From Pseudomonadota bacterium (GTDB lineage Bacteria > Pseudomonadota > Alphaproteobacteria > Rhizobiales > Xanthobacteraceae), in assembly GCA_021823875.1 (NCBI GenBank), contig JAKAMD010000009.1, positions 1 to 23,546 on the forward strand: a stretch of DNA of 23,546 nucleotides. The letters are read 5' to 3'. Under the pieces are notes generated by a model. The model saw only the letters and a program-made list of their open reading frames with translations, did no database searches and was not told the origin of the DNA. Below are positions 7,268-16,703 of the stretch, one piece after another. Made by a program: the position numbers and the translations under genes. Position 1 is the first letter of the stretch. The number at the start of each line of letters is the position of its first letter.

Positions 7268-9028
7268 ACCAGCGATGCTGCGCCCGCCTTGCGCGAAAGC
7301 CTGCGCGACGCGCACGAGGCCTTCATGGGTTTCCAATTCTTCGAGCGCCAGCGGCAGCTTGCGCCGCCAGTTCGGATGCTGTTCGACGGTGCCCGGCACA
7401 TTGATCTGATCGAGCACGCCGAGCACGTCGTCGAGCGCCACGATCGCCAGCCGTGACGGTGTCGCCGCCAGCAAGGCCGCCACCGCCGCGATATCGTCAG
7501 GCGCATAGCCCGGTGCGCGTTCCGACAGAATCGCGCGCAGCATCTGGCGCGCCCAGGCGCGCGCGCCGTCGTCCTCGCCGGGATCGAGACCGATGCCGCG
7601 CTTGACGGCGAGGTCATGTCCGACGAGCCAGCCGTGGAAGCTCGACAGGTCATGCGTGTTGAAGGCGGCGACCGCCTCGGCCGGATAGGCCTCCGGCTGT
7701 TTGAAGCGGCCATCGCCTTCGCGCTCGAACAACACCACGCGATAGCCCCACAGGCCCCAGCGCGCGACGGTTTCGCGGAAATGCTCCGGCACGGTGCCGA
7801 GGTCCTCACCGATCACGATGCAACGCCGGTCGCTACTCTCCTCGGCGATGACGCGCAGCAACTGCTGGAAGGGAAATTGCACATAGGCACCCTCCTTCGC
7901 CGACAGGCCGAGCGGCACCATGAAAACGCGGTTGAGCCCGAGAACGTGGTCGAGCCGGATGGCGCCGGCGTGCCGCATGGTGGCGCGCATCAATTGCCGC
8001 ATGGCGGCGAAATCATCGGCCGGCAGCATATGCGGATTGAACGGCGCCAAGCCCCAATCCTGCCCTTCCACATTGAGGGCGTCCGGCGGCGCGCCCATGG
8101 AGACACCGGGCAGCACCGCATCCCGGAGACTCCAGGCGTCGGCGCCGTGGCGATCGATGCCGACGGCGAGATCGAGATAAAGGCCGACCGGCATGCCGGC
8201 CCCGCGCGCGGTCGCGGCGCAGGCGGCGAGCTGACGGTCGGCGGCCCATTGCATGAATTCATGGAATTCGCACTCCGCCTCGTGCGCGGCGCGGAAACCA
8301 TCGAGCTGCGCACGGTCGGGCGCACACCACGGCCGCGGCCATTGCGGCCAGGGTGCCGGCGCATATTGCCGGCGCAGCACCTCGAAGCAGGCATAGCGCA
8401 GGAGTGCCTCGCCTTGCTCGGCACGGAAGGCATCGAAGTCCGCGCGGCGCGCGGCACTGGCCTGCCGGCGGAAGGCATCATGGGCCAGGCGCAGGCCGCG
8501 CAGCTTGACAGCGGCGACGCGCGCATAGGCGATCATGTCGGTGGCGCGCAGGGCCGCCACCTCGTCCGCCAAGCCGGCCGCAGCCAGGCCGGGAAATTCC
8601 GGCAAGGCTTCCACGTCGATATAGAGCGGATTGAGGAACAAGCGGCTGTTGGGGGCGTAGGGGCTGGCCTCTTCCGCGCGATCGGTGAACAGCGCGTGCA
8701 ACGGATTGAGCCCGATGGCCGCCGCGCCGCGCGCTCCCGCCAGCGCCACCAGATTCCGAAGGTCGGTGAAATCGCCGTGGCCCCAGTTGCACCGCGAGCG
8801 CAGCGCGTAAAGTTGCACCGCCAGCCCCCACACACGGCGGCCGTCGCCTTGGAAGGCGCGCAGCGGTTCGGCTGGCACATCGAGCGGCTGCGGGTGGGCG
8901 CAGCCGGCGGAAACGGCGTCAATCAGTCGCGTCAGTGTCTCGTCGGAGGCGACAAAACGACGGCCAAACACATCATTATATTCGGTCGCGATGCCCCAAT
9001 GCCGGGCATTTGCCGTTAAGTCATTCAT
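7265..9028 (-). CDS. malQ: 4-alpha-glucanotransferase (amylomaltase), GH77
   Basis: Transfers maltosyl and longer glucan units between maltodextrins, releasing glucose and rebuilding chains for phosphorylase. The 587-residue protein is shorter than the ~690-residue E. coli enzyme and lacks much of its N-terminal extension. GH77 features: W(G)LAVQLYALRS.RNWG-like segment near residues 68-85, nucleophile Asp360 in RLDHVLGL, Glu408 in GEDLGTVP and Asp460 in NTHDLSSFHGW. The N terminus (HWGIATEYNDVFGRRFVASDETL) aligns with the usual start, so the ATG at 9028 is preferred even without a Shine-Dalgarno. It faces glgP tail to tail and diverges from treS across 145 bp. With GlgP, GlgX and TreZ it would process glycogen-derived oligosaccharides. 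Confidence 0.95.
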   Translation of the reverse strand: MNDLTANARHWGIATEYNDVFGRRFVASDETLTRLIDAVSAGCAHPQPLDVPAEPLRAFQGDGRRVWGLAVQLYALRSRCNWGHGDFTDLRNLVALAGARGAAAIGLNPLHALFTDRAEEASPYAPNSRLFLNPLYIDVEALPEFPGLAAAGLADEVAALRATDMIAYARVAAVKLRGLRLAHDAFRRQASAARRADFDAFRAEQGEALLRYACFEVLRRQYAPAPWPQWPRPWCAPDRAQLDGFRAAHEAECEFHEFMQWAADRQLAACAATARGAGMPVGLYLDLAVGIDRHGADAWSLRDAVLPGVSMGAPPDALNVEGQDWGLAPFNPHMLPADDFAAMRQLMRATMRHAGAIRLDHVLGLNRVFMVPLGLSAKEGAYVQFPFQQLLRVIAEESSDRRCIVIGEDLGTVPEHFRETVARWGLWGYRVVLFEREGDGRFKQPEAYPAEAVAAFNTHDLSSFHGWLVGHDLAVKRGIGLDPGEDDGARAWARQMLRAILSERAPGYAPDDIAAVAALLAATPSRLAIVALDDVLGVLDQINVPGTVEQHPNWRRKLPLALEELETHEGLVRVAQAFAQGGRSIAG

Positions 9029-9032
9029 CCGT

Positions 9033-9062
9033 ATATTCTTTTTCGTTCCGCCGGGAAGTCAA
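9033..9062 (-). promoter_or_regulatory. Weak sigma-70-like promoter of malQ, predicting a near-leaderless mRNA
   Basis: On the minus strand TTGACT (9057-9062) is followed after 18 nt by GAATAT (9033-9038). The -35 is good and the -10 matches only half of the consensus. If used, transcription would start at or within a few bases of the malQ ATG (9028), which would agree with the absence of a Shine-Dalgarno. Confidence 0.3.
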
Positions 9063-9098
9063 GACCGCGCCACCCGCGTGCCGAATTCTGGGCCCTAT

Positions 9099-9128
9099 TT
9101 GTGGTTCTTCTAAGCGCCCATTTATAGT
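9099..9128 (+). promoter_or_regulatory. Sigma-70-like promoter of the treS-glgB-glgX-treZ operon
   Basis: TTGTGG (9099-9104), an 18-nt spacer and TATAGT (9123-9128). The -10 matches TATAAT at five of six positions, the -35 only at its TTG core and little else. It predicts a start near 9135 and a leader of about 39 nt before the ATG at 9174. It lies in the malQ/treS divergent gap, the only sizeable gap before the four-gene operon. Confidence 0.45.
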
Positions 9129-9173
9129 TTCGTGCAAGAAATGCAGCCTTAAAGGCGCGCGGTGTGACCTGCG

Positions 9174-12100
9174 ATGAATATCCGGCCCGAGATCGATACC
9201 GAATCGAAGACCGCCGCTAACGACGGGCTGTGGTTCAAGGACGCCGTCATCTATCAACTGCACGTCAAGGCGTTCCAGGACTCGAACGGCGACGGCATCG
9301 GCGACTTCGCCGGCCTCACCGAGCGGCTCGACTATCTGCGCGACCTCGGCGTCACCACGCTGTGGCTCCTGCCGTTCTATCCCAGCCCCGGCCGCGACGA
9401 CGGCTACGACATTTCCGACTACGGCGACATTAATCCCGACTTCGGCAGCATGAAGGACTTCCGCCGCTTCATGCAGGAGGCCAAGCGGCGCGATCTCCGC
9501 GTGATCACCGAACTGGTGGTCAACCACACCTCTGACCAGCATCCCTGGTTCAAACGCGCCAAGCGCAGCGGCCGAAACACCAGCGCGCGCAATTGGTATG
9601 TCTGGAGCGACACCGAGCAGAAATACGCCGGCACGCGCATCATCTTCACCGATACCGAGAAGTCGAACTGGACCTGGGACGACGAAGCGAAGGCCTATTA
9701 CTGGCACCGCTTCTTCTCGCACCAGCCGGACCTGAACTTCGACAATCCACGCGTGATCAGGGCGGTGTTGCAGGTGATGAAGCGCTGGCTCGACGCCGGC
9801 GTCGACGGGTTCCGGCTCGACGCCGTGCCGTATCTGTGCGAGCGCGAGAGCACCAGCAACGAGAACCTGCCGGAGACGCACGCCGTCATCAAAATGCTGC
9901 GCGCCGAGCTTGATACCTACGCGCCGGGCAAGGTGCTGCTGGCGGAAGCCAACCAGTGGCCGGAGGACGTGCAGGCCTATTTCGGCGACGGCGACGAATG
10001 CCACATGGCCTATCACTTCCCGCTGATGCCGCGCATCTACATGGCGATCGCGCAGGAAGACCGTTTCCCGATCGCCGACATCATGCGGCAGACGCCGGAG
10101 ATCCCGGCCAATTGCCAATGGGCCATGTTCCTGCGCAACCACGACGAGCTGACGCTGGAAATGGTGACCGACGCCGAGCGCGACTATCTGTGGTCGACCT
10201 ATGCCGCCGATCCGCGCGCGCGCATCAATCTCGGCATCCGCCGGCGGCTGGCGCCGCTGATGGACAACGACCGGCGCAAGATCGAACTGATGAACTCGAT
10301 CCTGCTGTCGATGCCGGGCACGCCGATCATCTATTACGGCGACGAGATCGGCATGGGCGACAACATCTATCTCGGCGATCGCAACGGCGTGCGCACGCCC
10401 ATGCAATGGACGCCGGACCGCAATGGCGGCTTCTCGCGCGCCGACCCGGCGCGGCTCTTTTTGCCGCCGATCATGGACCCGGTCTACGGCTATTCGGCGG
10501 TCAATGTCGAAGCACAGGCGCGCTCGCTGTCCTCGCTGTTGAACTGGACCAAGCGGCTGATCGGCGTACGCAAGTCGACCAAGGTGTTTGGGCGCGGCTC
10601 GCTCACCTTCATCCGGCCGAAGAACCGCGCCGCGCTCGCCTATGTGCGCCAGCTCGGCGAGGAGGCTATCCTCTGCGTCGCCAACATGGCGCGCTCGGCG
10701 CAGGCGGTCGAGCTCGACCTGAGCCCCTGGAAGGGCCGCATTCCGCAGGAAATGCTCGGCCGCACGCGCTTTCCCCGCATCGGCGAACTACCCTATCTGG
10801 TCACGCTGCCGCCCTACGGCTTCTTCTGGTTCGCACTCCTGGAGGGCAACCACCACGAACCGGAAAAGGTGCTGCCGCGCGAGGTCACCACGCTGGTGCT
10901 GGGACCCGACTGGGACAGCCTGCTCTCCGGCTGGACCAAGCGCACGCTCGAGCACGACGTGCTGCCGGCCTTCCTTCCCGAGCGGCCCTGGTTCGCCGAC
11001 AAGGTCGCGGGGCCGATCACCACCCATTGCCCGGTCGCCCTGCCGTTCCAGCACGATGACGATCGCTTCCTGGCGGCCATCGTCAATGTGCACGGCGCGC
11101 ATGGACAGAGCCGCTATTTCCTGCCGCTCACGATCCACTGGACCCGCTACACCGCCATCGAACGCGCGCCGGCCAGCGTGCTGGCCGCGGTGCGCCGCGG
11201 CGCGCGCGAGGGCGTGCTGCTCGACACCGCCGCCGAACCGGAATTCGTTTCCGCGCTGATGGCCAAGATCGGCGCCGGCGAAACGGTCCGCAACGGCAGC
11301 GGCCACATCGAATTTCGTCCAACCAGCGAATACGCCGGCACGCCGCCGAAGAAGATCACATCCGTCGCGCTGATCGCCGGCGAGAATCCCGGATTCCGGA
11401 TGGTTGCCGACAATGACCTGGTCGTGAAGGTGCTGCGCCGGATCGAGCCCGGGATCGATCCGGAAATCGAGGTTGGCCGCTTCCTGGCCGATGTCGCCCA
11501 TTTCGAAAACGCGCCGCCCTTGCTCGGCAGCGCCGAACTGGTGGAGGGCGGCCAACGCAGCGCGCTCGCGCTGGTGCATCGCTTTATCGAGAACCAGGGG
11601 GACGCCTGGAGCGTGATGGTCAGCGGCCTCGACCGATTGATCGAGGAACAACGGCTGACGGCGGCCGAGACGACTCCCGACGCGCCGGATGCCGCCGCCA
11701 TCCTGCAACGGATCCGGCAGATCGGAAAACGCACCGCCGAACTGCATCTCGCCTTGGCCTCCAGCCCCGACACGCCCGGCTTTGCGCCAGAACCCATCGA
11801 CGCCGACGACGTTGCCAACTGGACCGATGGCAACCTGGCGCGGGCGCGCGCCGTGTTTGCGCTGCTGCGGCAGCATGGCGACTTACCGGAGCCGACGCAG
11901 ACGATGGCGCAACGGCTGCTCGATCATCACGACGCCATCGTTCGGCATATCGAATCGGGCTGGAACGCCTCGTTCGACAGCCTGAAGATCCGCCATCACG
12001 GCAATCTTCATCTCGGCCAGGTGCTGATCGCCAAGGACGACGTCCATATCATCGACTTCGGGGGCGGGCCGCGCCCGGGCCTGAAGGAGCGCCGCGCCAA

Positions 12101-12488
12101 GGCGCCGCCGGCGCGCGACGTCGCCGGCATGCTGCGCTCGATCGACTATGCGATGAGCGCGGCCATCGAGAGCGCCGGCGATTTGAAACCGGAGGAGCGC
12201 GAGGTGCTGACGCACCGCCTGCGCGGCTGGGCGGACCGCATGGGCGACGCTTATTGGGAGAGCTATCGCGAAACGCTCGGCAGCAACAAGCTGTGGCCGA
12301 CCGACGAGGCGCAAACGCAGGCCCTGCTCGAGCTGTTCCTGTTCGAAAAGGCGTTCTACGAAGTCGAAGTCGGACTCACCCATCGGCCGTCCTGGGTGCA
12401 TATCCCGCTGGAGGCCGTGCTGCGCATTCTGGAATTGCGGGGTGTGATCGCCTCGTCGGCTACGATCCCGGAGATCGTCAAGCCATGA
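9174..12488 (+). CDS. treS: Trehalose synthase (maltose alpha-D-glucosyltransferase) fused to a maltokinase-like domain
   Basis: Two-domain protein of 1104 residues. The N-terminal part (about 20-560) is a GH13 trehalose synthase that isomerises maltose and trehalose. Its triad is complete: Asp216 in DGFRLDAVPYL, Glu258 in LLAEANQW and Asp324 in LRNHDELTLEM. A beta-sandwich follows, ending with PPYGFFWFAL. The C-terminal ~500 residues match bacterial maltokinase (Pep2/Mak), which makes maltose-1-phosphate for GlgE: VVKVLRRIEPGIDPEIE (ATP-binding lysine region), NQGDAW and KAPPARDVAGMLRSIDYA. The two catalytic motifs are altered: HGN at 942-944 where the family has HGD, and DFGGGP at 961-966 where it has DFEGEP. 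Kinase activity is therefore doubtful while the isomerase looks intact. It overlaps glgB by 4 bp. No glgE is nearby. Confidence 0.93.
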   Translation: MNIRPEIDTESKTAANDGLWFKDAVIYQLHVKAFQDSNGDGIGDFAGLTERLDYLRDLGVTTLWLLPFYPSPGRDDGYDISDYGDINPDFGSMKDFRRFMQEAKRRDLRVITELVVNHTSDQHPWFKRAKRSGRNTSARNWYVWSDTEQKYAGTRIIFTDTEKSNWTWDDEAKAYYWHRFFSHQPDLNFDNPRVIRAVLQVMKRWLDAGVDGFRLDAVPYLCERESTSNENLPETHAVIKMLRAELDTYAPGKVLLAEANQWPEDVQAYFGDGDECHMAYHFPLMPRIYMAIAQEDRFPIADIMRQTPEIPANCQWAMFLRNHDELTLEMVTDAERDYLWSTYAADPRARINLGIRRRLAPLMDNDRRKIELMNSILLSMPGTPIIYYGDEIGMGDNIYLGDRNGVRTPMQWTPDRNGGFSRADPARLFLPPIMDPVYGYSAVNVEAQARSLSSLLNWTKRLIGVRKSTKVFGRGSLTFIRPKNRAALAYVRQLGEEAILCVANMARSAQAVELDLSPWKGRIPQEMLGRTRFPRIGELPYLVTLPPYGFFWFALLEGNHHEPEKVLPREVTTLVLGPDWDSLLSGWTKRTLEHDVLPAFLPERPWFADKVAGPITTHCPVALPFQHDDDRFLAAIVNVHGAHGQSRYFLPLTIHWTRYTAIERAPASVLAAVRRGAREGVLLDTAAEPEFVSALMAKIGAGETVRNGSGHIEFRPTSEYAGTPPKKITSVALIAGENPGFRMVADNDLVVKVLRRIEPGIDPEIEVGRFLADVAHFENAPPLLGSAELVEGGQRSALALVHRFIENQGDAWSVMVSGLDRLIEEQRLTAAETTPDAPDAAAILQRIRQIGKRTAELHLALASSPDTPGFAPEPIDADDVANWTDGNLARARAVFALLRQHGDLPEPTQTMAQRLLDHHDAIVRHIESGWNASFDSLKIRHHGNLHLGQVLIAKDDVHIIDFGGGPRPGLKERRAKAPPARDVAGMLRSIDYAMSAAIESAGDLKPEEREVLTHRLRGWADRMGDAYWESYRETLGSNKLWPTDEAQTQALLELFLFEKAFYEVEVGLTHRPSWVHIPLEAVLRILELRGVIASSATIPEIVKP

Positions 12489-14635
12489 GGGAACTTGCTC
12501 CCGCCGCCCGCGATATCATCGCCGGCCGCCATGCCGACCCGTTCAGCTATCTCGGGCCACACAGCGAGAACGGCGCCACGGTCGTGCGCGCCTATCTGCC
12601 GAACGCCCAGCGCGTGGTCGCGGTCGGCGACAGCGGCGAGCACGAGCTTAAGCAGATCGATCCGGCCGGGCTGTTCACCGGCCCGCTCGACGGCTCGCAG
12701 CACTATCGCCTGCGCGCGCGTTTCGGCGATGTCGAGGTCGAGCTGGAAGACCCTTACCGCTTTCCGCCGGTGCTGTCGGACTACGACCTTTACTTGCTCG
12801 GCGAGGGCAATCACCTACGCATGTACGAAAAGCTGGGCGCCCATCCGATGGAGATCGAGGGCGTGGCCGGCGTCGGTTTCGTGGTGTGGGCGCCGAACGC
12901 GCGGCGGGTGAGCGTGGTGGGCGATTTCAATTACTGGGATGGCCGCCGCCACGCCATGCGGGTGCGCGGCAACGGCTACTGGGAAATCTTCGTGCCCGGC
13001 GTGCGTGCCGGCGACAAATACAAATATGAAATCCTTACGCGTGCGGGCGAGACGCTGCCGCAGAAGGCCGATCCCGTCGGTTTCGCCGGCGAGATGCGGC
13101 CGGCCACGGCGTCCTTAGTGCTCGACACCCGCACCATGCCGCAGCCGCAAGCCGCGCCCGACCATGTCAACGCGCTCGACGCGCCGATGTCGATCTACGA
13201 GGTGCATCTCGGCTCCTGGCGCAAGAAGGGCAAGCATGGCGAATATTGGCTGAGCTACCGCGAATTGGCCGAGCAGCTTCCCGCCTATGCCGCCGACATG
13301 GGCTTCACCCATGTCGAGCTCTTGCCGGTGATGGAGCATCCCTTCGACGGCAGTTGGGGCTATCAGCCGACCGGCCTCTACGCGCCAACCAGCCGCTTCG
13401 GTTCACCGGCCGATTTCGTGGCGCTTGTCGATGCCCTGCACAAGGCGGGCCTGGGCGTGCTGCTCGACTGGGTGCCCGGTCATTTCCCCGACGATCCGCA
13501 CGGGCTCGCGCGCTTCGACGGCACCGCGCTCTACGAGCACGCCGACCCGCGCCAGGGCCGCCATCTCGACTGGGGCACCATGATCTACAATTACGGCCGT
13601 GTGGAAGTTACAAACTTCCTGCTGTCGAACGCGCTGTTCTGGCTCGACCGCTACGGCGTCGACGGACTGCGCGTCGATGCGGTCGCCTCCATGCTCTATC
13701 TCGACTACAGCCGGCCCGCGGGTCAGTGGATACCGAACCGGTTCGGCGGGCGCGAAAACATCGACGCCATTGCCTTCCTGCGCCGGACCAATACCGAAGT
13801 GTTCAGACAGTTTCCGCAGGCCACCACCGCGGCGGAGGAATCCACCGCCTGGCCGATGGTGTCGAGGCCGGTCGACTGGGGCGGGCTCGGCTTCGGCTAC
13901 AAGTGGAACATGGGCTGGATGAACGACACCTTGGACTACATGTCCAAGGACCCGATCTACCGCCGCCATCATCACGGCAATATCCTGTTCGGGCTGCACT
14001 ACGCCTTCTCGGAGAACTTCATCCTGCCGCTGTCGCACGACGAGGTCGTGCACGGCAAACGCTCGATCCTCGGCCGCATGCCGGGCGACCCGTGGCAGCG
14101 CATCGCAAACCTGCGTGCCTATTACGCCTTCATGTTCGGTCACCCCGGCAAGAAGCTGATGTTCATGGGATCGGAATTCGCCCAGGACAGCGAATGGAAT
14201 CACGACGTCAGCCTGCCCTGGCACCTGACCGAGCGCCCCGCGCATGCCGGCGTGCAACAGTTGGTGCGCGATCTCAACAAGCTCTATCGCGCGACGCCGG
14301 CGCTGCACGCGCTCGATTGCGACGCCGCCGGCTTCGAATGGCTGGTGGCCGACGACGCCAACAACTCGACCTTCGCCTGGCTACGCAAGGGCCGCAACCC
14401 GGCCGAATGCTGCGTGGTGGTGGTCAATTTCACGCCGCAGGTGCTACACGATTATCGCGTGCGCGTGCCGTTAGCCGGGACCTGGCGGGAGGTGCTCAAT
14501 ACCGACGCCGCGGTCTACGGTGGCCGCAATGTCGGCAACGGCGGATTCCTCGCCACGGTCGCTACGCGTGACAGCCCGGAGCTTCATCTTGTCGTCCCTC
14601 CCCTCGCAGCCATCTTTCTCGTTCCCGGGCTCTAG
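12485..14635 (+). CDS. glgB: 1,4-alpha-glucan branching enzyme
   Basis: GH13 enzyme that creates alpha-1,6 branches in glycogen. The start is taken at ATG 12485, which overlaps the treS stop as ATGA. The frame is open further upstream to 12254, but that part only translates treS out of frame and does not resemble GlgB. From 12485 the protein has 716 residues, starting MRELAPAARDIIAGRHADPF. Two N-terminal beta domains follow, the second a CBM48 with VVWAPNARRVSVVGDFNYWDG. The GH13 barrel has Asp398 in DGLRVDAVASMLYLDYSR, Glu451 in AEEST and Asp519 in LSHDEVVHGK, all hallmarks of GlgB. Translational coupling to treS is likely. glgX begins 7 nt after its stop. Confidence 0.97.
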   Translation: MRELAPAARDIIAGRHADPFSYLGPHSENGATVVRAYLPNAQRVVAVGDSGEHELKQIDPAGLFTGPLDGSQHYRLRARFGDVEVELEDPYRFPPVLSDYDLYLLGEGNHLRMYEKLGAHPMEIEGVAGVGFVVWAPNARRVSVVGDFNYWDGRRHAMRVRGNGYWEIFVPGVRAGDKYKYEILTRAGETLPQKADPVGFAGEMRPATASLVLDTRTMPQPQAAPDHVNALDAPMSIYEVHLGSWRKKGKHGEYWLSYRELAEQLPAYAADMGFTHVELLPVMEHPFDGSWGYQPTGLYAPTSRFGSPADFVALVDALHKAGLGVLLDWVPGHFPDDPHGLARFDGTALYEHADPRQGRHLDWGTMIYNYGRVEVTNFLLSNALFWLDRYGVDGLRVDAVASMLYLDYSRPAGQWIPNRFGGRENIDAIAFLRRTNTEVFRQFPQATTAAEESTAWPMVSRPVDWGGLGFGYKWNMGWMNDTLDYMSKDPIYRRHHHGNILFGLHYAFSENFILPLSHDEVVHGKRSILGRMPGDPWQRIANLRAYYAFMFGHPGKKLMFMGSEFAQDSEWNHDVSLPWHLTERPAHAGVQQLVRDLNKLYRATPALHALDCDAAGFEWLVADDANNSTFAWLRKGRNPAECCVVVVNFTPQVLHDYRVRVPLAGTWREVLNTDAAVYGGRNVGNGGFLATVATRDSPELHLVVPPLAAIFLVPGL

Positions 14636-14642
14636 CAGCAAT

Positions 14643-16703
14643 ATGGCAACGGGGGCGCCCTACCCGCTGGGCGCGACCTGGGACGGTCGCGGCACCAATT
14701 TCGCGCTGTTTTCGGCGCATGCCAGCAAGGTGGAGCTGTGCCTGTTCGACCGCGAGGGCCGGCGCGAGACCCTGCGCATCACCCTGCCCGAGCGGACAGA
14801 CGACGTCTGGCACGTCTATCTGCCGCAGGTCGCGCCCGGTCAGCTCTATGGCTACCGCGTGCACGGGCCCTACGAGCCGGCGGCCGGGCATCGCTTCAAC
14901 CCCAACAAGCTGTTGATCGACCCCTACAGCAAACGGCTGGTCGGCCGCTTTGACTGGACCGACGCGCATTTCGGCTATCGCGCCGACTCCCAACAGGAAG
15001 ACCTCTCCTTCGACCGCCGCGACAATTCACGCGCCATGGTCAAATCGGCGGTGGTGGACGTTGCCCATACCTGGGCCCACGACAAGCCGCCGCGCACGCC
15101 TTGGCGGGATACCGTCATCTACGAGGCGCATGTCAAAGGCGTCACCCAGTTGCGCAAGGACCTGCCGGCGGAAATGCGCGGCCGCTACCGCGGGCTGGCC
15201 GAGCCCGGCATGATCGCGCATCTGCGCAAGCTCGGCGTCACCGCCATCGAGCTCTTGCCGGTGCACGCCTTGATCGACGACCGCCGCCTTGTCGAGCTCG
15301 GCCTGCGCAATTACTGGGGCTACAACACGCTCAGTTATTTCACGCCGGAGCAGCGCTACAGCGACGGCAACGCCATCACCGATTTCCGCACCATGGTGGC
15401 GGCGCTGCACGATGCCGGCATCGAGGTGATCCTCGACGTGGTCTACAACCACACCTGCGAAGGCAATCATCTCGGGCCCACGCTGTGCTATCGCGGCATC
15501 GACAACGCGTCCTATTATTGGCTGCAGCCCGACAATCCGCGCTTCTACGAAAACTTCACCGGCACCGGCAACACGCTCAAGCTGATGCATCCGCGCGTGC
15601 TGCAGATGGTGATGGACTCGCTCCGGTTCTGGGTCGAGACCTTTCATGTCGACGGCTTCCGATTCGATCTCGCCACCACATTGGGGCGGCATCCCGGCTT
15701 CGATCCCAACGCGCCGCTGTTCGCCGCCATCCGACAGGACCCGGTGCTCTGCAACGCCAAGCTGATCGCCGAGCCCTGGGACCTCGGCGCCGGCGGCTAT
15801 CAGCTCGGCGCCTTCGCAACCGGCTGGTCGGAATGGAATGACCTCTACCGCAACACCGCGCGGCGCTTCTGGCGCGGCGACGAAAACATCATCGGAGAGA
15901 TTGCCTATGCCGTGACCGGCTCGGCCGCGCAGTTCCAGCACAACGGCCGCAGCCCACGCGCCAGCATCAATTACGTCACCGTGCATGACGGCTTCACGCT
16001 CAACGATCTCGTCAGCTACGAACGCAAACACAATCAGGCCAATGGCGAGAACAACCGCGACGGCGCGGACAATAACCTGAGCACGAATTGCGGGGTCGAG
16101 GGCCCGAGCGACAATCCGGCCATCGTGGCGATGCGGCAGCGGTTGCGGCGCAACCAGTTGGCCACGCTGTTTCTCGCCCAGGGTGTGCCGATGCTGCTGG
16201 CGGGCGACGAAGTCGGCAACGGCCAGAACGGCAACAACAATGCCTATGCCCAGGACAATGAAATCGGCTGGGTCGATTGGTCGAAGGCCGGCAGCGAGGA
16301 CGATCTCGGCGCGCTGATTGCCACATTGACCAAGCTGCGACGGGACTTTCCCCAGCTCAGGCAACGCCGCTGGCTGGCCGGCCGCAAGCCGGACGGCAAC
16401 TACGACGTAAAATGGCTGACGCCGCAGGCCAAGGAGATGACGGAGGCCGACTGGAACCTGCCGCACGCGCGTTTCGTGTCCTACGTGCTGGCGCCGGCGA
16501 GCGAGGACGGCAAGCCGCTGTTCGTCGTGCTGAACGGCGCCGATACGCCGGTCGAAATCACGTTTCCGGAATGGCCGGGCGTCACCTGCTGGCGCTGCGT
16601 ACTCGATACCTCGGACGGCCACGACGATGCGCTCAAGCTGCCGCCTGGCGCCAACTGGGGCACGCATGTGCGCTGCGTCCTGGCGTTTGCGGGCGAGTCG
16701 TGA
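14643..16703 (+). CDS. glgX: Glycogen debranching enzyme
   Basis: Isoamylase-type GH13 enzyme that hydrolyses alpha-1,6 linkages of phosphorylase-trimmed glycogen, releasing short oligosaccharides for MalQ and TreY/TreZ. With ATG 14643 it has 686 residues, beginning MATGAPYPLGATWDGRGTNF, which is where family members normally begin; an open frame runs back into glgB to 14520 but that part has no family likeness. An N-terminal CBM48 domain is followed by the GH13 barrel: Asp342 in VDGFRFDLATTLGR, Glu377 in LIAEPWDLG and Asp449 in VTVHDGFTLNDL. GENNRDGADNN and GDEVGNGQNGNNNAYAQDNE are also typical of GlgX. No strong Shine-Dalgarno is visible, so coupling to glgB (7-nt gap) is probable. Its stop overlaps the treZ start. 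Confidence 0.96.
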   Translation: MATGAPYPLGATWDGRGTNFALFSAHASKVELCLFDREGRRETLRITLPERTDDVWHVYLPQVAPGQLYGYRVHGPYEPAAGHRFNPNKLLIDPYSKRLVGRFDWTDAHFGYRADSQQEDLSFDRRDNSRAMVKSAVVDVAHTWAHDKPPRTPWRDTVIYEAHVKGVTQLRKDLPAEMRGRYRGLAEPGMIAHLRKLGVTAIELLPVHALIDDRRLVELGLRNYWGYNTLSYFTPEQRYSDGNAITDFRTMVAALHDAGIEVILDVVYNHTCEGNHLGPTLCYRGIDNASYYWLQPDNPRFYENFTGTGNTLKLMHPRVLQMVMDSLRFWVETFHVDGFRFDLATTLGRHPGFDPNAPLFAAIRQDPVLCNAKLIAEPWDLGAGGYQLGAFATGWSEWNDLYRNTARRFWRGDENIIGEIAYAVTGSAAQFQHNGRSPRASINYVTVHDGFTLNDLVSYERKHNQANGENNRDGADNNLSTNCGVEGPSDNPAIVAMRQRLRRNQLATLFLAQGVPMLLAGDEVGNGQNGNNNAYAQDNEIGWVDWSKAGSEDDLGALIATLTKLRRDFPQLRQRRWLAGRKPDGNYDVKWLTPQAKEMTEADWNLPHARFVSYVLAPASEDGKPLFVVLNGADTPVEITFPEWPGVTCWRCVLDTSDGHDDALKLPPGANWGTHVRCVLAFAGES

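Noticed and set aside
9029..9173. EcfG-type general stress promoter (GGAAC-N16/17-CGTT) in the malQ/treS gap
   Set aside because: Trehalose genes are frequent EcfG targets, but the nearest match (GGAAG, 18 nt, CGTG) misses in both boxes and spacing. No match was seen upstream of glgP either.
12254..12484. Upstream extension of the glgB frame
   Set aside because: It translates treS out of frame and has no GlgB likeness; ATG 12485 fits the family start. The same reasoning removes 14520-14642 before glgX and 16277-16699 before treZ.
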